A stretch of DNA of 64,000 bases from Piscinibacter sp. XHJ-5. GTDB lineage: Bacteria; Pseudomonadota; Gammaproteobacteria; Burkholderiales; Burkholderiaceae_C. The DNA is taken from contig NZ_CP123228.1 of the NCBI RefSeq assembly GCF_029855045.1, positions 186,001 to 250,000 of the forward strand, given 5' to 3'. Positions within the stretch are counted from its first letter, which is position 1. Each line of letters starts with the position of its first letter. The position numbers and the translations under genes were made by a program. Below the pieces are notes generated by a model. It searched no databases. It was not told the DNA's origin and was given only the letters and a program-made list of their open reading frames with translations. Positions 33,885 through 42,565 of the stretch are shown piece after piece.

Positions 33885-34784
33885 ATGGCAGCCCGTTCCA
33901 TCGCAACGCTTTCGCTCAGCTTCGGTCTGGTGTCGATCCCGGTGAAGGTTTTCTCGGCCACCGAAACGTCCGGCAGCGTCAGCTTCAACCTGCTGCACAA
34001 CTGCGGCTCGCGGCTCAAGCAGCAGTACGTCTGCCTGAAGGAGGGCGTGGTCGTCGAGCGCGCCGACATGATCAAGGGCTACGAGTTCGACAAGGACCGC
34101 TACGTCACGTTCACGCCCACCGAGCTGAAGGCGCTGGAGGAGTCGGCGCGGCACACCATCGACATCATCTCCTTCATCCCGCTCGCGGCGGTCGACCCCA
34201 TCTATTACGACAAGGCCTACTACCTGGCCCCCGACAAGCGCGGCGCCAAGCCGTACCGGCTGCTGATGGAAGCGATGCGCGAGAGCGGGCGCTGCGCGCT
34301 GGCGCGCTGGGTATGGAAGGGCAAGCAGTACGTCGTGCAGGTGCGGCCGGGCGAGGACGGGCTCATCCTGCAGCAGCTGCTGTACGCCGACGAGGTGCGC
34401 TCCATGAAGGACCTCGACATCGAGGGCGCCGACATCCAGAAGCCGGAGCTGCAGCTCGCACTGCAGCTGATCGACCAGATCTCGGCCGACACCTACGACC
34501 CGAGCGAGTTCCACGACGAAGAGAAGCAGCGCGTGCTCAAGGCCATCGACGAGAAGATCGAAGGCAAGCAGATCGTCGTCAACGAAGCGGCCGCCGAGCC
34601 GGCCGGCGGCCAGATCATCGACCTCACCGAGGCGCTGCGCGCAAGCCTCAGCTCGCGCAAGCCCCCCGCCAAGGCCGCGCCCGAGCCCGCGGCAGAGCCG
34701 GCCAAGGAGCGCAAGGCGCCCAAGCGCGCCGCGACCGCGGCGGCGCCCGAGGCGCCGCCGGCGCGGGCGCGCGCACGCAAGTGA
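33885..34784 (+). CDS. ku: Ku protein (NHEJ end-binding)
   Basis: 299 residues. The Ku core (about 1-240) starts ARSIATLSLSFGLVSIPVKV and includes VDPIYYDKAYYLAPDKRGAK and EAMRESGRCALARWVWKGKQ. The C-terminus is a Lys/Ala/Pro-rich tail (about 250-299), the lysine-rich type that lets bacterial Ku thread and hold DNA. A homodimeric ring binds DNA ends and recruits LigD. Placed between ligD and the MerR/TPR gene, which starts 11 bp after the ku stop. Confidence 0.95.
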   Translation: MAARSIATLSLSFGLVSIPVKVFSATETSGSVSFNLLHNCGSRLKQQYVCLKEGVVVERADMIKGYEFDKDRYVTFTPTELKALEESARHTIDIISFIPLAAVDPIYYDKAYYLAPDKRGAKPYRLLMEAMRESGRCALARWVWKGKQYVVQVRPGEDGLILQQLLYADEVRSMKDLDIEGADIQKPELQLALQLIDQISADTYDPSEFHDEEKQRVLKAIDEKIEGKQIVVNEAAAEPAGGQIIDLTEALRASLSSRKPPAKAAPEPAAEPAKERKAPKRAATAAAPEAPPARARARK

Positions 34785-34795
34785 CGCATCGCTGA

Positions 34796-35593
34796 ATGGA
34801 GACGTACAGCCTGCGCGACCTCCAGGACATGCTGGGCGTTTCGAAGGCCGTCATCAGCGGTCTCGTCGCGTCGGGTTTCGTCACGCCGAGCCGCGGCAAG
34901 CACCGCGAATACCGCTTCAGCTTCCAGGACGTGGTGCTGCTGCGCACCGCGCACAGCCTGCAGGCGGCACACATTGCGCCGCGCAAGATCCTGCGCTCGC
35001 TGAAGCACCTGAAGGCCACGCTGCCCGAGGAGCTGCCGCTGACCGGCCTGCGCATCACCGCCGTCGGCAACGAGATCGCGGTGAAGCAGGGCGCCACGCA
35101 GTGGCACGCCGATTCGGGGCAGCTGCTGATGGACTTCGAGGTGCTGCCCGCGCAGGGCACGGTGAGCTTCCTGTCGCGCGTGCCGCAGGAAAGCACCGAC
35201 TGGTTCCAGCGCGGCATCGAGCTCGAAGCCAGCGACAAGCGCTCCGCCGAGCAGGCCTATCGCCGCGCCATCGCCGACGAGCCGGGCTGCGCCGACGCCT
35301 ACCTGAACCTCGGCGTGCTGCTGTGCGACGCGCAGCGCTGCGACGAGGCGGTGACGCTGTACCGCAGCGGCCTGCGGCACTGTCCCGACGAGCCGCTGCT
35401 GCATTTCAATCTCGCGGTGGCGCTGGAGGACCTGGACCGGATCGAGGACGCGCTGGCCGCCTACGAGCGCTGCATGAGCCTGTCGCCGGGATTCGCGGAC
35501 GCGCACTACAACGCGGCGCGGCTGCACGAGATGCTGGGTCACGCGACGAAGGCGATCCGGCACTACAGCGAGTACCGGCGGTTGCAGCGGTGA
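34796..35593 (+). CDS. MerR-like DNA-binding / TPR fusion protein, co-transcribed with ku
   Basis: 265 residues. The N-terminal 70 residues look like a MerR-type winged helix: YSLRDLQDMLGVSKAVISGL, VTPSRGKHREYRFSFQDVVL, then RTAHSLQAAHIAPRKILRSL. The C-terminal half (about 135-265) holds tetratricopeptide repeats (AEQAYRRAIADEPGCADAYL, NLGVLLCDAQRCDEAVTLYR, NLAVALEDLDRIEDALAAYE). A short beta-rich segment separates them. Spacing of 11 bp after ku indicates one transcript. It is probably a regulator or adaptor for the NHEJ genes, but this is inferred from location. Confidence 0.75.
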   Translation: METYSLRDLQDMLGVSKAVISGLVASGFVTPSRGKHREYRFSFQDVVLLRTAHSLQAAHIAPRKILRSLKHLKATLPEELPLTGLRITAVGNEIAVKQGATQWHADSGQLLMDFEVLPAQGTVSFLSRVPQESTDWFQRGIELEASDKRSAEQAYRRAIADEPGCADAYLNLGVLLCDAQRCDEAVTLYRSGLRHCPDEPLLHFNLAVALEDLDRIEDALAAYERCMSLSPGFADAHYNAARLHEMLGHATKAIRHYSEYRRLQR

Positions 35594-35615
35594 GCAGCGA
35601 AGCACAAGCGCGACC

Positions 35616-36173
35616 TCAGCGCACCGCAGACCACAGTCCCGGGTACTCCACGATCAAGGCGTCCCCGTCCACCACCAGCACCCCTTCATACGCCGGCGCT
35701 CCCCGGTAATCGAACCGCCGCTCGTCGAGGCGCCGATAGCTCTGCTCCAGCCGCTGCAGGCGCAGGTCCGGAAATTCCATCCACGCGGCGGGCGCGGGCA
35801 CCGTCACGCCGAGCGGCAGCTCGAGCCGGCGCAGCAGGATCAGATTGGTGGCCGGCGTGAAGCCCAGGTCGATGTCGACGCAGCCGCTCGCCAGCGGCTG
35901 CTCCACCCCGTTGAGCGTCCACCGACCGCCTTCCAGCGCCGCGATCGCCACCTCGATCCGGTCGGCGCCGGACCAGCCGGCGACCGATGCGGCCACGCTG
36001 CGCCACTGCGCATCGGCGTCCACCTGGTACTGGAGCTGGCACGGGACGTTTTCCTGCCGGAACACCGCCGTCCCGCTCAGGCGCCAGCCGTGCGGCAGGC
36101 GCCGCACGAGGCAGGCGTCGTGTCCCGGCGTGTCCAGCCGTTGCCACAGTGCGCTTGCAACCGTCTCGCTCAT
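35616..36173 (-). CDS. Putative glycolipid-binding domain protein (DUF1089-like)
   Basis: 185 residues; the ATG at 36173 follows AAGGAG at the right distance. No signal peptide. The sequence is beta-rich with Trp-containing strands: LPHGWRLSGTAVFRQENVPC, QLQYQVDADAQWRSVAAS, RIEVAIAALEGGRWTLNG and VDIDLGFTPATNLILLRRLE. The DLGFTPATN...LPI/LR pattern is characteristic of the putative glycolipid-binding family. A biochemical function has not been shown for the family as far as I know. Single gene, convergent with the MerR/TPR gene and divergent from ribH. Confidence 0.7.
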   Translation of the reverse strand: MSETVASALWQRLDTPGHDACLVRRLPHGWRLSGTAVFRQENVPCQLQYQVDADAQWRSVAASVAGWSGADRIEVAIAALEGGRWTLNGVEQPLASGCVDIDLGFTPATNLILLRRLELPLGVTVPAPAAWMEFPDLRLQRLEQSYRRLDERRFDYRGAPAYEGVLVVDGDALIVEYPGLWSAVR

Positions 36174-36267
36174 GCCCATCTCCTTGCGTGGTGTGATGTA
36201 GCGGGTGTGACATCGCGCCGGGCAGCGCCTTCCTAGAATCATCGCGCCGGCCCTTGCGGGCTGGCAG

Positions 36268-36418
36268 CGTTCTCAGGGCGGGGCGGAATTCCCCACCGGC
36301 GGTATCTGCGCGACAGCGCAGGAGCCCGCGAGCGCCCGGCCGTCGGCACGATGGGCGGGGTCAGCAGACCTGGTGCGAGGCCAGGGCCGACGGTCACAGT
36401 CCGGATGAAAGAGAAACG
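36268..36418 (+). promoter_or_regulatory. FMN riboswitch (RFN element)
   Basis: The aptamer signature is complete: closing stem CGTTCTC (36268) with GAGAAACG (36411), AGGGCGGGGCGGAATTCCCC, ACCGGCGGTA, AGCCCGCGAGCG, then GGTCAGCAGACC, GCCGACGGTCACAGTCCGGA and TGAAAGAGAA. It binds flavin mononucleotide and switches off the downstream gene, here ribH at 36501. The expression platform lies in 36419-36500; a ribosome-site-masking mechanism is likely because no strong T-run follows. Confidence 0.95.
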
Positions 36419-36500
36419 CGACTGCGCTGCCGCACATGATGCGTCGGCCGCGCCGTCTCGCGCGCCCTGGTTCTGGTCGTCACTTCGAAAGAGGAAACCC

Positions 36501-36992
36501 ATGAATCAGATCCTTCCGTCGTTCCCGGACCAACCGCCGCGTGTGGCGGTCGTGTGTTCGGCCTGGCATCGTGACATCGTCGATCGCGCCCGGCAGGCCT
36601 TGCTGTCGGAGTTCGAGCGAAGTCGGCTGCCCGCAGGCCAGGTCGACCACTTCGAGGTCCCCGGCGCCTTCGAGATTCCGCTGCATGCGAAGAAGCTCGC
36701 ACAGAGCGGCCGCTACGACGCCATCGTCGCCTGCGGACTCGTGGTCAACGGTGGCATCTACCGGCACGAGTTCGTCGCATCGGCCGTCATCGACGGCTTG
36801 ATGCAGGTGCAGCTGGAAACCGGCGTGCCGGTGCTGTCGGCCGTGCTGACGCCGCGCGACTTTCACGAACACGAAGACCACCAGCGCTTCTTCGGCGAGC
36901 ACTTCGTGAAGAAGGGTGCCGAGGTGGCTCGCGCCTGCCTGCAGACCATCGAGCGCATGAGGGCGATCGATCCGGCGGGTGCCCTGCGCTGA
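36501..36992 (+). CDS. ribH: 6,7-dimethyl-8-ribityllumazine synthase (type II-like, RibH2)
   Basis: 163 residues. Lumazine synthase motifs: VPGAFEIPLHAKKL, IVACGLVVNGGIYRHEFVAS, VPVLSAVLTPRDFHEHEDHQ and a terminal KKGAEVARACLQTIERM. The substrate-binding segment near the N-terminus is CSAWHRDIVDRARQ, with Trp as in the decameric RibH2 enzymes of rhizobia and Brucella, rather than the usual RFN type. It makes the riboflavin precursor in the cytoplasm. It is separate from any other rib gene and sits under its own FMN riboswitch, a pattern known for RibH2. Confidence 0.88.
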   Translation: MNQILPSFPDQPPRVAVVCSAWHRDIVDRARQALLSEFERSRLPAGQVDHFEVPGAFEIPLHAKKLAQSGRYDAIVACGLVVNGGIYRHEFVASAVIDGLMQVQLETGVPVLSAVLTPRDFHEHEDHQRFFGEHFVKKGAEVARACLQTIERMRAIDPAGALR

Positions 36993-37093
36993 CGACGTCG
37001 AATCCGGACGGCCGGCGTCCCGTCCGGACATGCCGGCCGCAGGCGAGCCTCTGCCGTGGCATGCTGCTGTCTCGCTCGCTGCACCCCGCCGTC

Positions 37094-39163
37094 ATGCCCC
37101 CTTGCCCCTCACTCCTGCGCCTCGGCATCGCCGGCGCTCTTGCCCTGTCGCTCGCCTGCGTTTTCGCCCAGCCCGCCGAGCGGCGCGACCAGCCCCTGAA
37201 GTCGCTGCCGTACTCGCCCGGCCTCGACCTGCACTCGCTCGACCGCAGCGCCGACCCCTGCGTCGACTTCTACCGCTACGCCTGCGGCGGCTGGCAGCAG
37301 AACAACCCGCTGCCTCCCGACCAGGCGAGCTGGGACGTCTACAGCAAGCTGCACGAAGAGAACCTGCGCTTCCTCTGGGGCCTGCTGGCCGACGCAGCGG
37401 TGCAGCGACCGGATCGTGCGCCGTCGGAGCAGAAGACCGGCGACCACTTCGCCGCCTGCATGGACACTCCGGCCATCGACGCAGCCGGGCTGACACCCCT
37501 GCAGCCCTTTCTTGCCCGCGTCGCTGCCCTCACGTCGGTGAAGGAGGCGGCGCCGCTGGTGGCGCAGCTGCACCTGCACAGCGCCAGCGATGCGATGTTC
37601 CGCTTCGGCTCGGAGCAGGACTTCGCCAACTCCGCGCAGGTCATCGCGGGCGCCGACGCCGGCGGCCTGGGGCTGCCCGACCGTGACCACTACCTGAAGC
37701 CCGACAAGCGCTCGCGCGACATCCGCGCTGCCTACCACGCGCACATCGTGCGCATCTTCGAGCTGCAGGGCGATGCACGGGCGGCCGCCGAAGCGGCGGC
37801 CAAGACGGTGATGGCCATCGAGACGGAACTGGCGCGCTCATCGCTGACCCGCGAGCAGCGCCGCGATCCGTACAAGGTCTACCACCGGATGTCGCTGGTG
37901 CAGCTGCGCAAGATCGCACCGGCCTTCGATTGGCCGGCCTACCTGCAGGCATCGACGGTGCCCGCCGCCACGCCGATCAACGTCGCGCAGCCGGCGTTCT
38001 TCCGCAAGCTCAGCAGCCTGCTCCAGCAGCGGCCGCTGGCCGACTGGAAGACCTATCTGCGCTGGAACATCGTCAACAGCGAATCGCCCTACCTCGCATC
38101 GCCGTTCGCGACAGCCAGCTTCGATTTCTACTCGCGCAAGCTGCAGGGGGTCGAGACCATGCCGCCGCGCTGGAAGCGCTGCGTGCGCTGGGTCGACCGC
38201 GATCTCGGCGAGGCGCTCGGACAGGTGTTCGTCAAGCACACCTTCGCGCCCGAGACCCAGCAGCGCGCCGCGGACATGACGCGCGCGATCGAAGAGGCGA
38301 TGCACCAGCGCATCCAGTCGCTGCCCTGGATGGGCCCGAAGACCAAGGAGGCGGCGCTTGCCAAGCTTCGCACGCTGGTCAACAAGATCGGCTATCCCGA
38401 TCGCTGGCGCGACTACGGGGCGGTCGAGATCCGCCGCGACGACTTCTTCGGCAACGTGACGCGCAGCCGCGCCTTCGAGGCACGGCGCCAGCTCGCCAAG
38501 GTGGGCAAGCCGGTCGACCGCGAGGAATGGGGCATGACGCCGCCGACGGTCAACGCCTACTACGACGCCCAGCTCAACTCGATCAACTTCCCGGCCGGCA
38601 TCCTGCAGCCGCCGCTGTTCGATCCGAAGATGGACGACGCGCCGAACTTCGGCAACACCGGCTCGACGATAGGCCACGAGCTGACCCACGGCTTCGACGA
38701 CGAAGGGCGGCAGTTCGATGCGCAGGGCAACCTGCGTGATTGGTGGGGCAAGGCCGATGCGGCGCAATTCAACCGGCGCACCGCCTGCATCGTCGACCAG
38801 TACTCGCACTACACCGTGGTCGACGACGTGAAGATCAACGGCCGGCTGACGCTGGGCGAGGATGTGGCCGATCTGGGCGGCACCGTGCTCGCCTACATGG
38901 CATGGAAGGCCGTCACCGCGAACCAGAAGCTCGAGCCGCGCGACGGCCTCACGCCGGACCAGCGCTTCTTCATCGGCATGGCGCAATGGGGCTGCAGCAA
39001 CGAGCGCCCCGAGATTCTGCGGCTGCGCGCGCTCACGGATCCGCATTCGCCCAATCGCCATCGCGTCAACGGCGTGGTGTCCAACATGCCGGAGTTCGCG
39101 CAGGCGTTCCAGTGCAAGCGCGGCCAGCCGATGGTGCGCGACAAGGTCTGCAAGGTGTGGTGA
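37094..39163 (+). CDS. M13-family zinc metallopeptidase (neprilysin/PepO type)
   Basis: 689 residues from ATG 37094, which gives a signal peptide (LLRLGIAGALALSLACVFAQ); ATG 37061 is also open. Zinc motif HELTHGFDDEG at 528-538 and GEDVADLGG with the third ligand Glu 589. The substrate motif NAYYDAQLNSI (NAxY) precedes it, and the protein ends with the CxxW motif (CKVW). It would cut peptides in the periplasm or outside. Its TGA shares a base with the ATG of the AraC gene (39163), so they are coupled. Confidence 0.92.
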   Translation: MPPCPSLLRLGIAGALALSLACVFAQPAERRDQPLKSLPYSPGLDLHSLDRSADPCVDFYRYACGGWQQNNPLPPDQASWDVYSKLHEENLRFLWGLLADAAVQRPDRAPSEQKTGDHFAACMDTPAIDAAGLTPLQPFLARVAALTSVKEAAPLVAQLHLHSASDAMFRFGSEQDFANSAQVIAGADAGGLGLPDRDHYLKPDKRSRDIRAAYHAHIVRIFELQGDARAAAEAAAKTVMAIETELARSSLTREQRRDPYKVYHRMSLVQLRKIAPAFDWPAYLQASTVPAATPINVAQPAFFRKLSSLLQQRPLADWKTYLRWNIVNSESPYLASPFATASFDFYSRKLQGVETMPPRWKRCVRWVDRDLGEALGQVFVKHTFAPETQQRAADMTRAIEEAMHQRIQSLPWMGPKTKEAALAKLRTLVNKIGYPDRWRDYGAVEIRRDDFFGNVTRSRAFEARRQLAKVGKPVDREEWGMTPPTVNAYYDAQLNSINFPAGILQPPLFDPKMDDAPNFGNTGSTIGHELTHGFDDEGRQFDAQGNLRDWWGKADAAQFNRRTACIVDQYSHYTVVDDVKINGRLTLGEDVADLGGTVLAYMAWKAVTANQKLEPRDGLTPDQRFFIGMAQWGCSNERPEILRLRALTDPHSPNRHRVNGVVSNMPEFAQAFQCKRGQPMVRDKVCKVW

Positions 39164-39987
39164 TGCACGTCGATGCCGCGGAGTTCAAGCGCATCCATCG
39201 CCCCGGCGTGGAGCTCTACCGCGCCCACATCGTCCGCCATGCCTTCGACCCGCACACCCACGAGGCTTTCGGGCTGGGCGCGATCGAGTCGGGCGTGGAG
39301 CGCTTCCGCTACCGCGGCGGCGAGCATCTGGCGCCGCCGCAGTCGCTGGTGCTGATGAACCCGGACGTGCTGCACACCGGGCGCGCCGAGACGGCGCAGG
39401 GTTGGCGCTACCGCATGGTCTACATCGATGCCGACGTGGTGGCCGAGGTCACCGGCGAGCCCGGCTGGTGGTTCGCCGACCCGGTGGGACACGACACCGC
39501 GGCGGCGCAGCGCGTGAGCCGGCTGCTGGCCGCGATGTGGCAAGGTGCCGATGCGCTCGCGCTGGACGGCGCGCTCGGCGAGCTGCTCGACACGATCCGT
39601 CCGCATGCACGCGGCGCCCGCGCTCCTTCGGCCGCGCGTCCCGACAGCGTGCTCGACCGGGCCGTGGCGCTGATGCACGACCGCCTCGCCGACACGCTGT
39701 CGCTGGAGCAGCTGGCCGCGGCCGCCGGGCTCAGTCCGTTCCATTTCCTGCGCCGCTTCAAGGCGCAGCACCACGTGACGCCGCATCGCATGCTGATGGC
39801 GCTGCGCCTGCATCGCGCCAAGCAGCTGCTGGCCGCCGGCGTCGCGCCGGCCGAGGCCGCTGCCGATGTCGGCCTGGTGGACCAGGCGCACCTGACCCGC
39901 CGCTTCGCCCGCATGTACGGCGTGACGCCGGGGCGCTACCAGCAGCAATTGGGTACAAGACCGGTCCGGCGCGCCGCCGCAGACTGA
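39163..39987 (+). CDS. AraC-family transcriptional regulator
   Basis: 274 residues. An N-terminal cupin sensor (HRPGVELYRAHIVRHAFDPH, with APPQSLVLMNPDVLHTGRAE) is followed by two helix-turn-helix units in the last 100 residues (LSLEQLAAAAGLSPFHFLRR and AEAAADVGLVDQAHLTRRFA, then YGVTPGRYQQQ). Followed 4 bp later by an EamA exporter, a pairing very common in Proteobacteria; the regulator probably controls that exporter. Overlaps the peptidase stop by 1 bp. Confidence 0.9.
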   Translation: MHVDAAEFKRIHRPGVELYRAHIVRHAFDPHTHEAFGLGAIESGVERFRYRGGEHLAPPQSLVLMNPDVLHTGRAETAQGWRYRMVYIDADVVAEVTGEPGWWFADPVGHDTAAAQRVSRLLAAMWQGADALALDGALGELLDTIRPHARGARAPSAARPDSVLDRAVALMHDRLADTLSLEQLAAAAGLSPFHFLRRFKAQHHVTPHRMLMALRLHRAKQLLAAGVAPAEAAADVGLVDQAHLTRRFARMYGVTPGRYQQQLGTRPVRRAAAD

Positions 39988-39991
39988 GCGG

Positions 39992-40960
39992 ATGTTCATC
40001 GGTTGTCTGTTCGCACTGGCCGCCGGCCTGATGTGGGGCCTGGTCTTCATCGCCCCCCTGCTGCTGCCTGACTATCCGGCGCCGCTGCTGTCGTTCGCAC
40101 GCTATCTCGCGTTCGGCCTCATCGCCTTGCCGATCGCCTGGTGGGACCGTGCCCGCCTGAGGCAGCTGGCGCGGGCGGACTGGATCGAGGCGCTGAAGCT
40201 GTCGGCGATCGGCAACCTGCTCTATTACGTGTGCCTGGCCGGAGCCATCCAGCGTGCCGGCGCGCCATTGCCGACGATGATCATCGGCACGCTGCCGGTG
40301 GTCATCGCCATCGTGTCCAACCTGCGCGACGCGCGGCGCGACGGGCGCCTGCCGTGGCGTCAGCTCGCGCCCTCGCTCGCGCTGATCGGTGTCGGCATCG
40401 CGCTCGTGAACCAGGTCGAGCTGCGGCACCTGCGCAACGACCCGGCTGCGGATCCGACGCGCTATGCCACCGGCGCGGTGCTGGCAATCGTGGCGGTGGC
40501 GTGCTGGACGTGGTATCCCATTCGCAATGCCGACTGGCTGCGCGCCCATCCGGACCGCAGCCCGCGAAGCTGGGCCACGGCGCAGGGTCTCACCACCTTG
40601 CCGCTGGCCTTCGCCGGCTGCGTGCTGTATGCGGCCTGGGATGCGGCGACCGATGCGCCCTTCGACATGCCTTTCGGTCCGACGCCCATGCTCTTCATCG
40701 GCCTCATGCTGGCCATCGGCCTGCTTGCTTCGTGGGCCGGCACGCTGTGCTGGAACGAGGCCAGCCAGCGCCTGCCGACCACGCTGGCCGGCCAGCTCAT
40801 CGTGTTCGAGACCTTGTCCGCGCTGGCTTACGCCTTCGTGCTGCGGGGCCGGTGGCCCGATGCGGCCACCGCGGCCGGTATCACGGCGCTCATCGGCGGC
40901 GTGGTTTGGGCGCTGCGCGCACGTCCCGAACCGCTGGCGGCCGAGGGTCACGCCGGTTGA
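39992..40960 (+). CDS. EamA/DMT-family metabolite exporter
   Basis: 322 residues, about ten membrane spans, two EamA repeats. The start region FIGCLFALAAGLMWGLVFIA and the second repeat around SWAGTLCWNEASQRLPTTLA are typical. Members export amino acids or other small metabolites across the inner membrane. Substrate unknown. It sits directly behind an AraC regulator. Confidence 0.88.
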   Translation: MFIGCLFALAAGLMWGLVFIAPLLLPDYPAPLLSFARYLAFGLIALPIAWWDRARLRQLARADWIEALKLSAIGNLLYYVCLAGAIQRAGAPLPTMIIGTLPVVIAIVSNLRDARRDGRLPWRQLAPSLALIGVGIALVNQVELRHLRNDPAADPTRYATGAVLAIVAVACWTWYPIRNADWLRAHPDRSPRSWATAQGLTTLPLAFAGCVLYAAWDAATDAPFDMPFGPTPMLFIGLMLAIGLLASWAGTLCWNEASQRLPTTLAGQLIVFETLSALAYAFVLRGRWPDAATAAGITALIGGVVWALRARPEPLAAEGHAG

Positions 40961-41066
40961 GCCTCACGGCCAGGCCTGTCGCCTGACAATCGGATTGAAC
41001 TCGACCGGCCTTTCCGGGCCGAAGCAGGTCCCCGGCGCCCCGGCCGGTCAACCCTCCGAAACAACG

Positions 41067-41666
41067 ATGAGCCGCATGAACCGAAGACGCTTTCTCTGCC
41101 GCAGCTCCGCCACTGCGCTGGCTGCCCTGGCGGTTGCCGCCTGTGGCGACAAGGCCGCCACGCCCGCCGCTGCGACGCCGTCCGCGCAAAAGCCCGCCCC
41201 GAAGGACGCGTACGAGATGGCCGGGCGGGCCAGCGGCTTCACGGTCGGCTCGATGATGGCGGCCAACACCGTCTACGTCTTCTTCGATCCCACCTGCCCG
41301 CACTGCGCCACGCTGTGGACCCAGTCGAAGCCGCTTGCCACCAAGCTCAAGATGGTCTGGATTCCCATCGGCTGGCTGCAGAAGTCGTCGGCGCCGCAGG
41401 CCGCGACCATCCTGTCGGCGCGCGACCCGGCCGCCGCGATGGCCGAGAACGAGGCCAGCGTGCTCGAGCGCCGCGGCGGCATCACGGTCGCTTCGTCGCT
41501 CAGCGACGAAGCGCTCGCCAGGGTCAAGGCCAATACCGAGCTGTTCAACAAGATCGGCGAAGAGAGCGTGCCGCTGATCGTGTTCAAGAACGGCAAGACC
41601 GGCGACTACGGTGTGCATGCCGGTGTCGTGCCGAGCGAGCAGCTGGCCGCGATGGTCGGCATGTAG
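41067..41666 (+). CDS. DsbC/DsbG-like thioredoxin-fold lipoprotein
   Basis: 199 residues. An Arg-rich signal peptide (RRRFLCRSSATALAALAVAA) ends in the lipobox VAAC with the lipid Cys at 26. The thioredoxin-fold active site is CPHC (77-80) in YVFFDPTCPHCATLW, and the cis-Pro loop is ESVPLIVFKNGK. It has no N-terminal dimerisation domain, so it is a monomeric, membrane-tethered disulphide oxidoreductase or isomerase of the periplasm. The next gene starts 1 bp later. Confidence 0.85.
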   Translation: MSRMNRRRFLCRSSATALAALAVAACGDKAATPAAATPSAQKPAPKDAYEMAGRASGFTVGSMMAANTVYVFFDPTCPHCATLWTQSKPLATKLKMVWIPIGWLQKSSAPQAATILSARDPAAAMAENEASVLERRGGITVASSLSDEALARVKANTELFNKIGEESVPLIVFKNGKTGDYGVHAGVVPSEQLAAMVGM

Positions 41667-41667
41667 C

Positions 41668-42132
41668 ATGAAGACGACGAGTTGCGGCATCCTCGTGCTC
41701 AACGCGGACAGCGAATTGCTGCTGTGCCATGCGACGGGGTCGTCGCGCTGGGACATTCCCAAGGGCCACGGCGAGGACGGCGAGTCGCAGGTCGAGACCG
41801 CCCTGCGCGAGACTGCGGAGGAGACCGCGCTGGTGTTCCTGCCCGACGACCTGCTGGAACTGGGCCGCTACGCTTATCGGCCGTCGAAGGACCTGTGGCT
41901 GTTCGCGGCGCTCACCGAGCGCTTCGACACCGCGCGATGCCGCTGTCGCACGCAATTCGCCGACCGCTTCGGCCGCATGCGGCCCGAGATGGACGGCTTC
42001 GCCTGGACGCCCTTCGCCACGGTGGCCGAGCGTTGTGCGCGCAACCTGAGCCAGCTGCTCACCGCGACCTTGTCCTTGCCCGACACGCTGTCACGGCTGA
42101 CGAGCTGGGGACGGCTCGCCCGTCCGCTGTGA
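41668..42132 (+). CDS. Nudix hydrolase
   Basis: 154 residues. The Nudix box is present as GHGEDGE, then RETAEETAL, matching Gx5Ex7REUxEExGU except that the last Gly is Ala. The N-terminus is SCGILVLNADSELLLCHATG. It cleaves nucleoside diphosphate derivatives, substrate unknown. Its TGA overlaps the ATG of the next gene. Confidence 0.85.
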   Translation: MKTTSCGILVLNADSELLLCHATGSSRWDIPKGHGEDGESQVETALRETAEETALVFLPDDLLELGRYAYRPSKDLWLFAALTERFDTARCRCRTQFADRFGRMRPEMDGFAWTPFATVAERCARNLSQLLTATLSLPDTLSRLTSWGRLARPL

Positions 42133-42548
42133 TGCGCCGGGTGTTGGTGATGGCCGCCGTGCTGGCTGGCATCGCCGGCGCGGCCGCGGCCGCGCCCACG
42201 CCGGCCCGCTGCGCCGCCTGCGTGGCCGCTCTGAAGGCGCGCGCCGAGCCGCTGGCGCAGCGGCTCAAGCGAGGCGATGCGGCCGCCGAAGCGCCCCTGG
42301 TGCCGATCGTGACATCGTCGTTCGCGTTCGTCGGCACGGTCTACAAGCAGGGAGTGCGGGCGCCACAGGCCGATGAGCTGCTGCGCGGCGCCGAAAAGGC
42401 GCAGGCGCAGCTGCCGCCGGCCGAGCTCGACAAGCTGCAGCGCACCTGTCAGCTGGAGGGCGAGCAATTGATGAAGGACGCCAACGCCTTCGAGCGGATG
42501 TTCGTCAGTCGCGCGGTGCGCAACCGCATCGATCAGCTGAAGAAGTAG
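42132..42548 (+). CDS. Small secreted protein of unknown function
   Basis: 138 residues. A signal peptide (VLVMAAVLAGIAGAAAAAP) is followed by a mature helical protein with CAAC near its start (PARCAACVAALKARAEPLAQ), a third Cys in RTCQLEGEQL and a charged C-terminus. No domain recognised. Coupled to the Nudix gene (shared A of TGATG), and convergent with the SET gene 17 bp away. Confidence 0.65.
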   Translation: MRRVLVMAAVLAGIAGAAAAAPTPARCAACVAALKARAEPLAQRLKRGDAAAEAPLVPIVTSSFAFVGTVYKQGVRAPQADELLRGAEKAQAQLPPAELDKLQRTCQLEGEQLMKDANAFERMFVSRAVRNRIDQLKK

Positions 42549-42565
42549 GCCTGCCTCGCGGTGAC

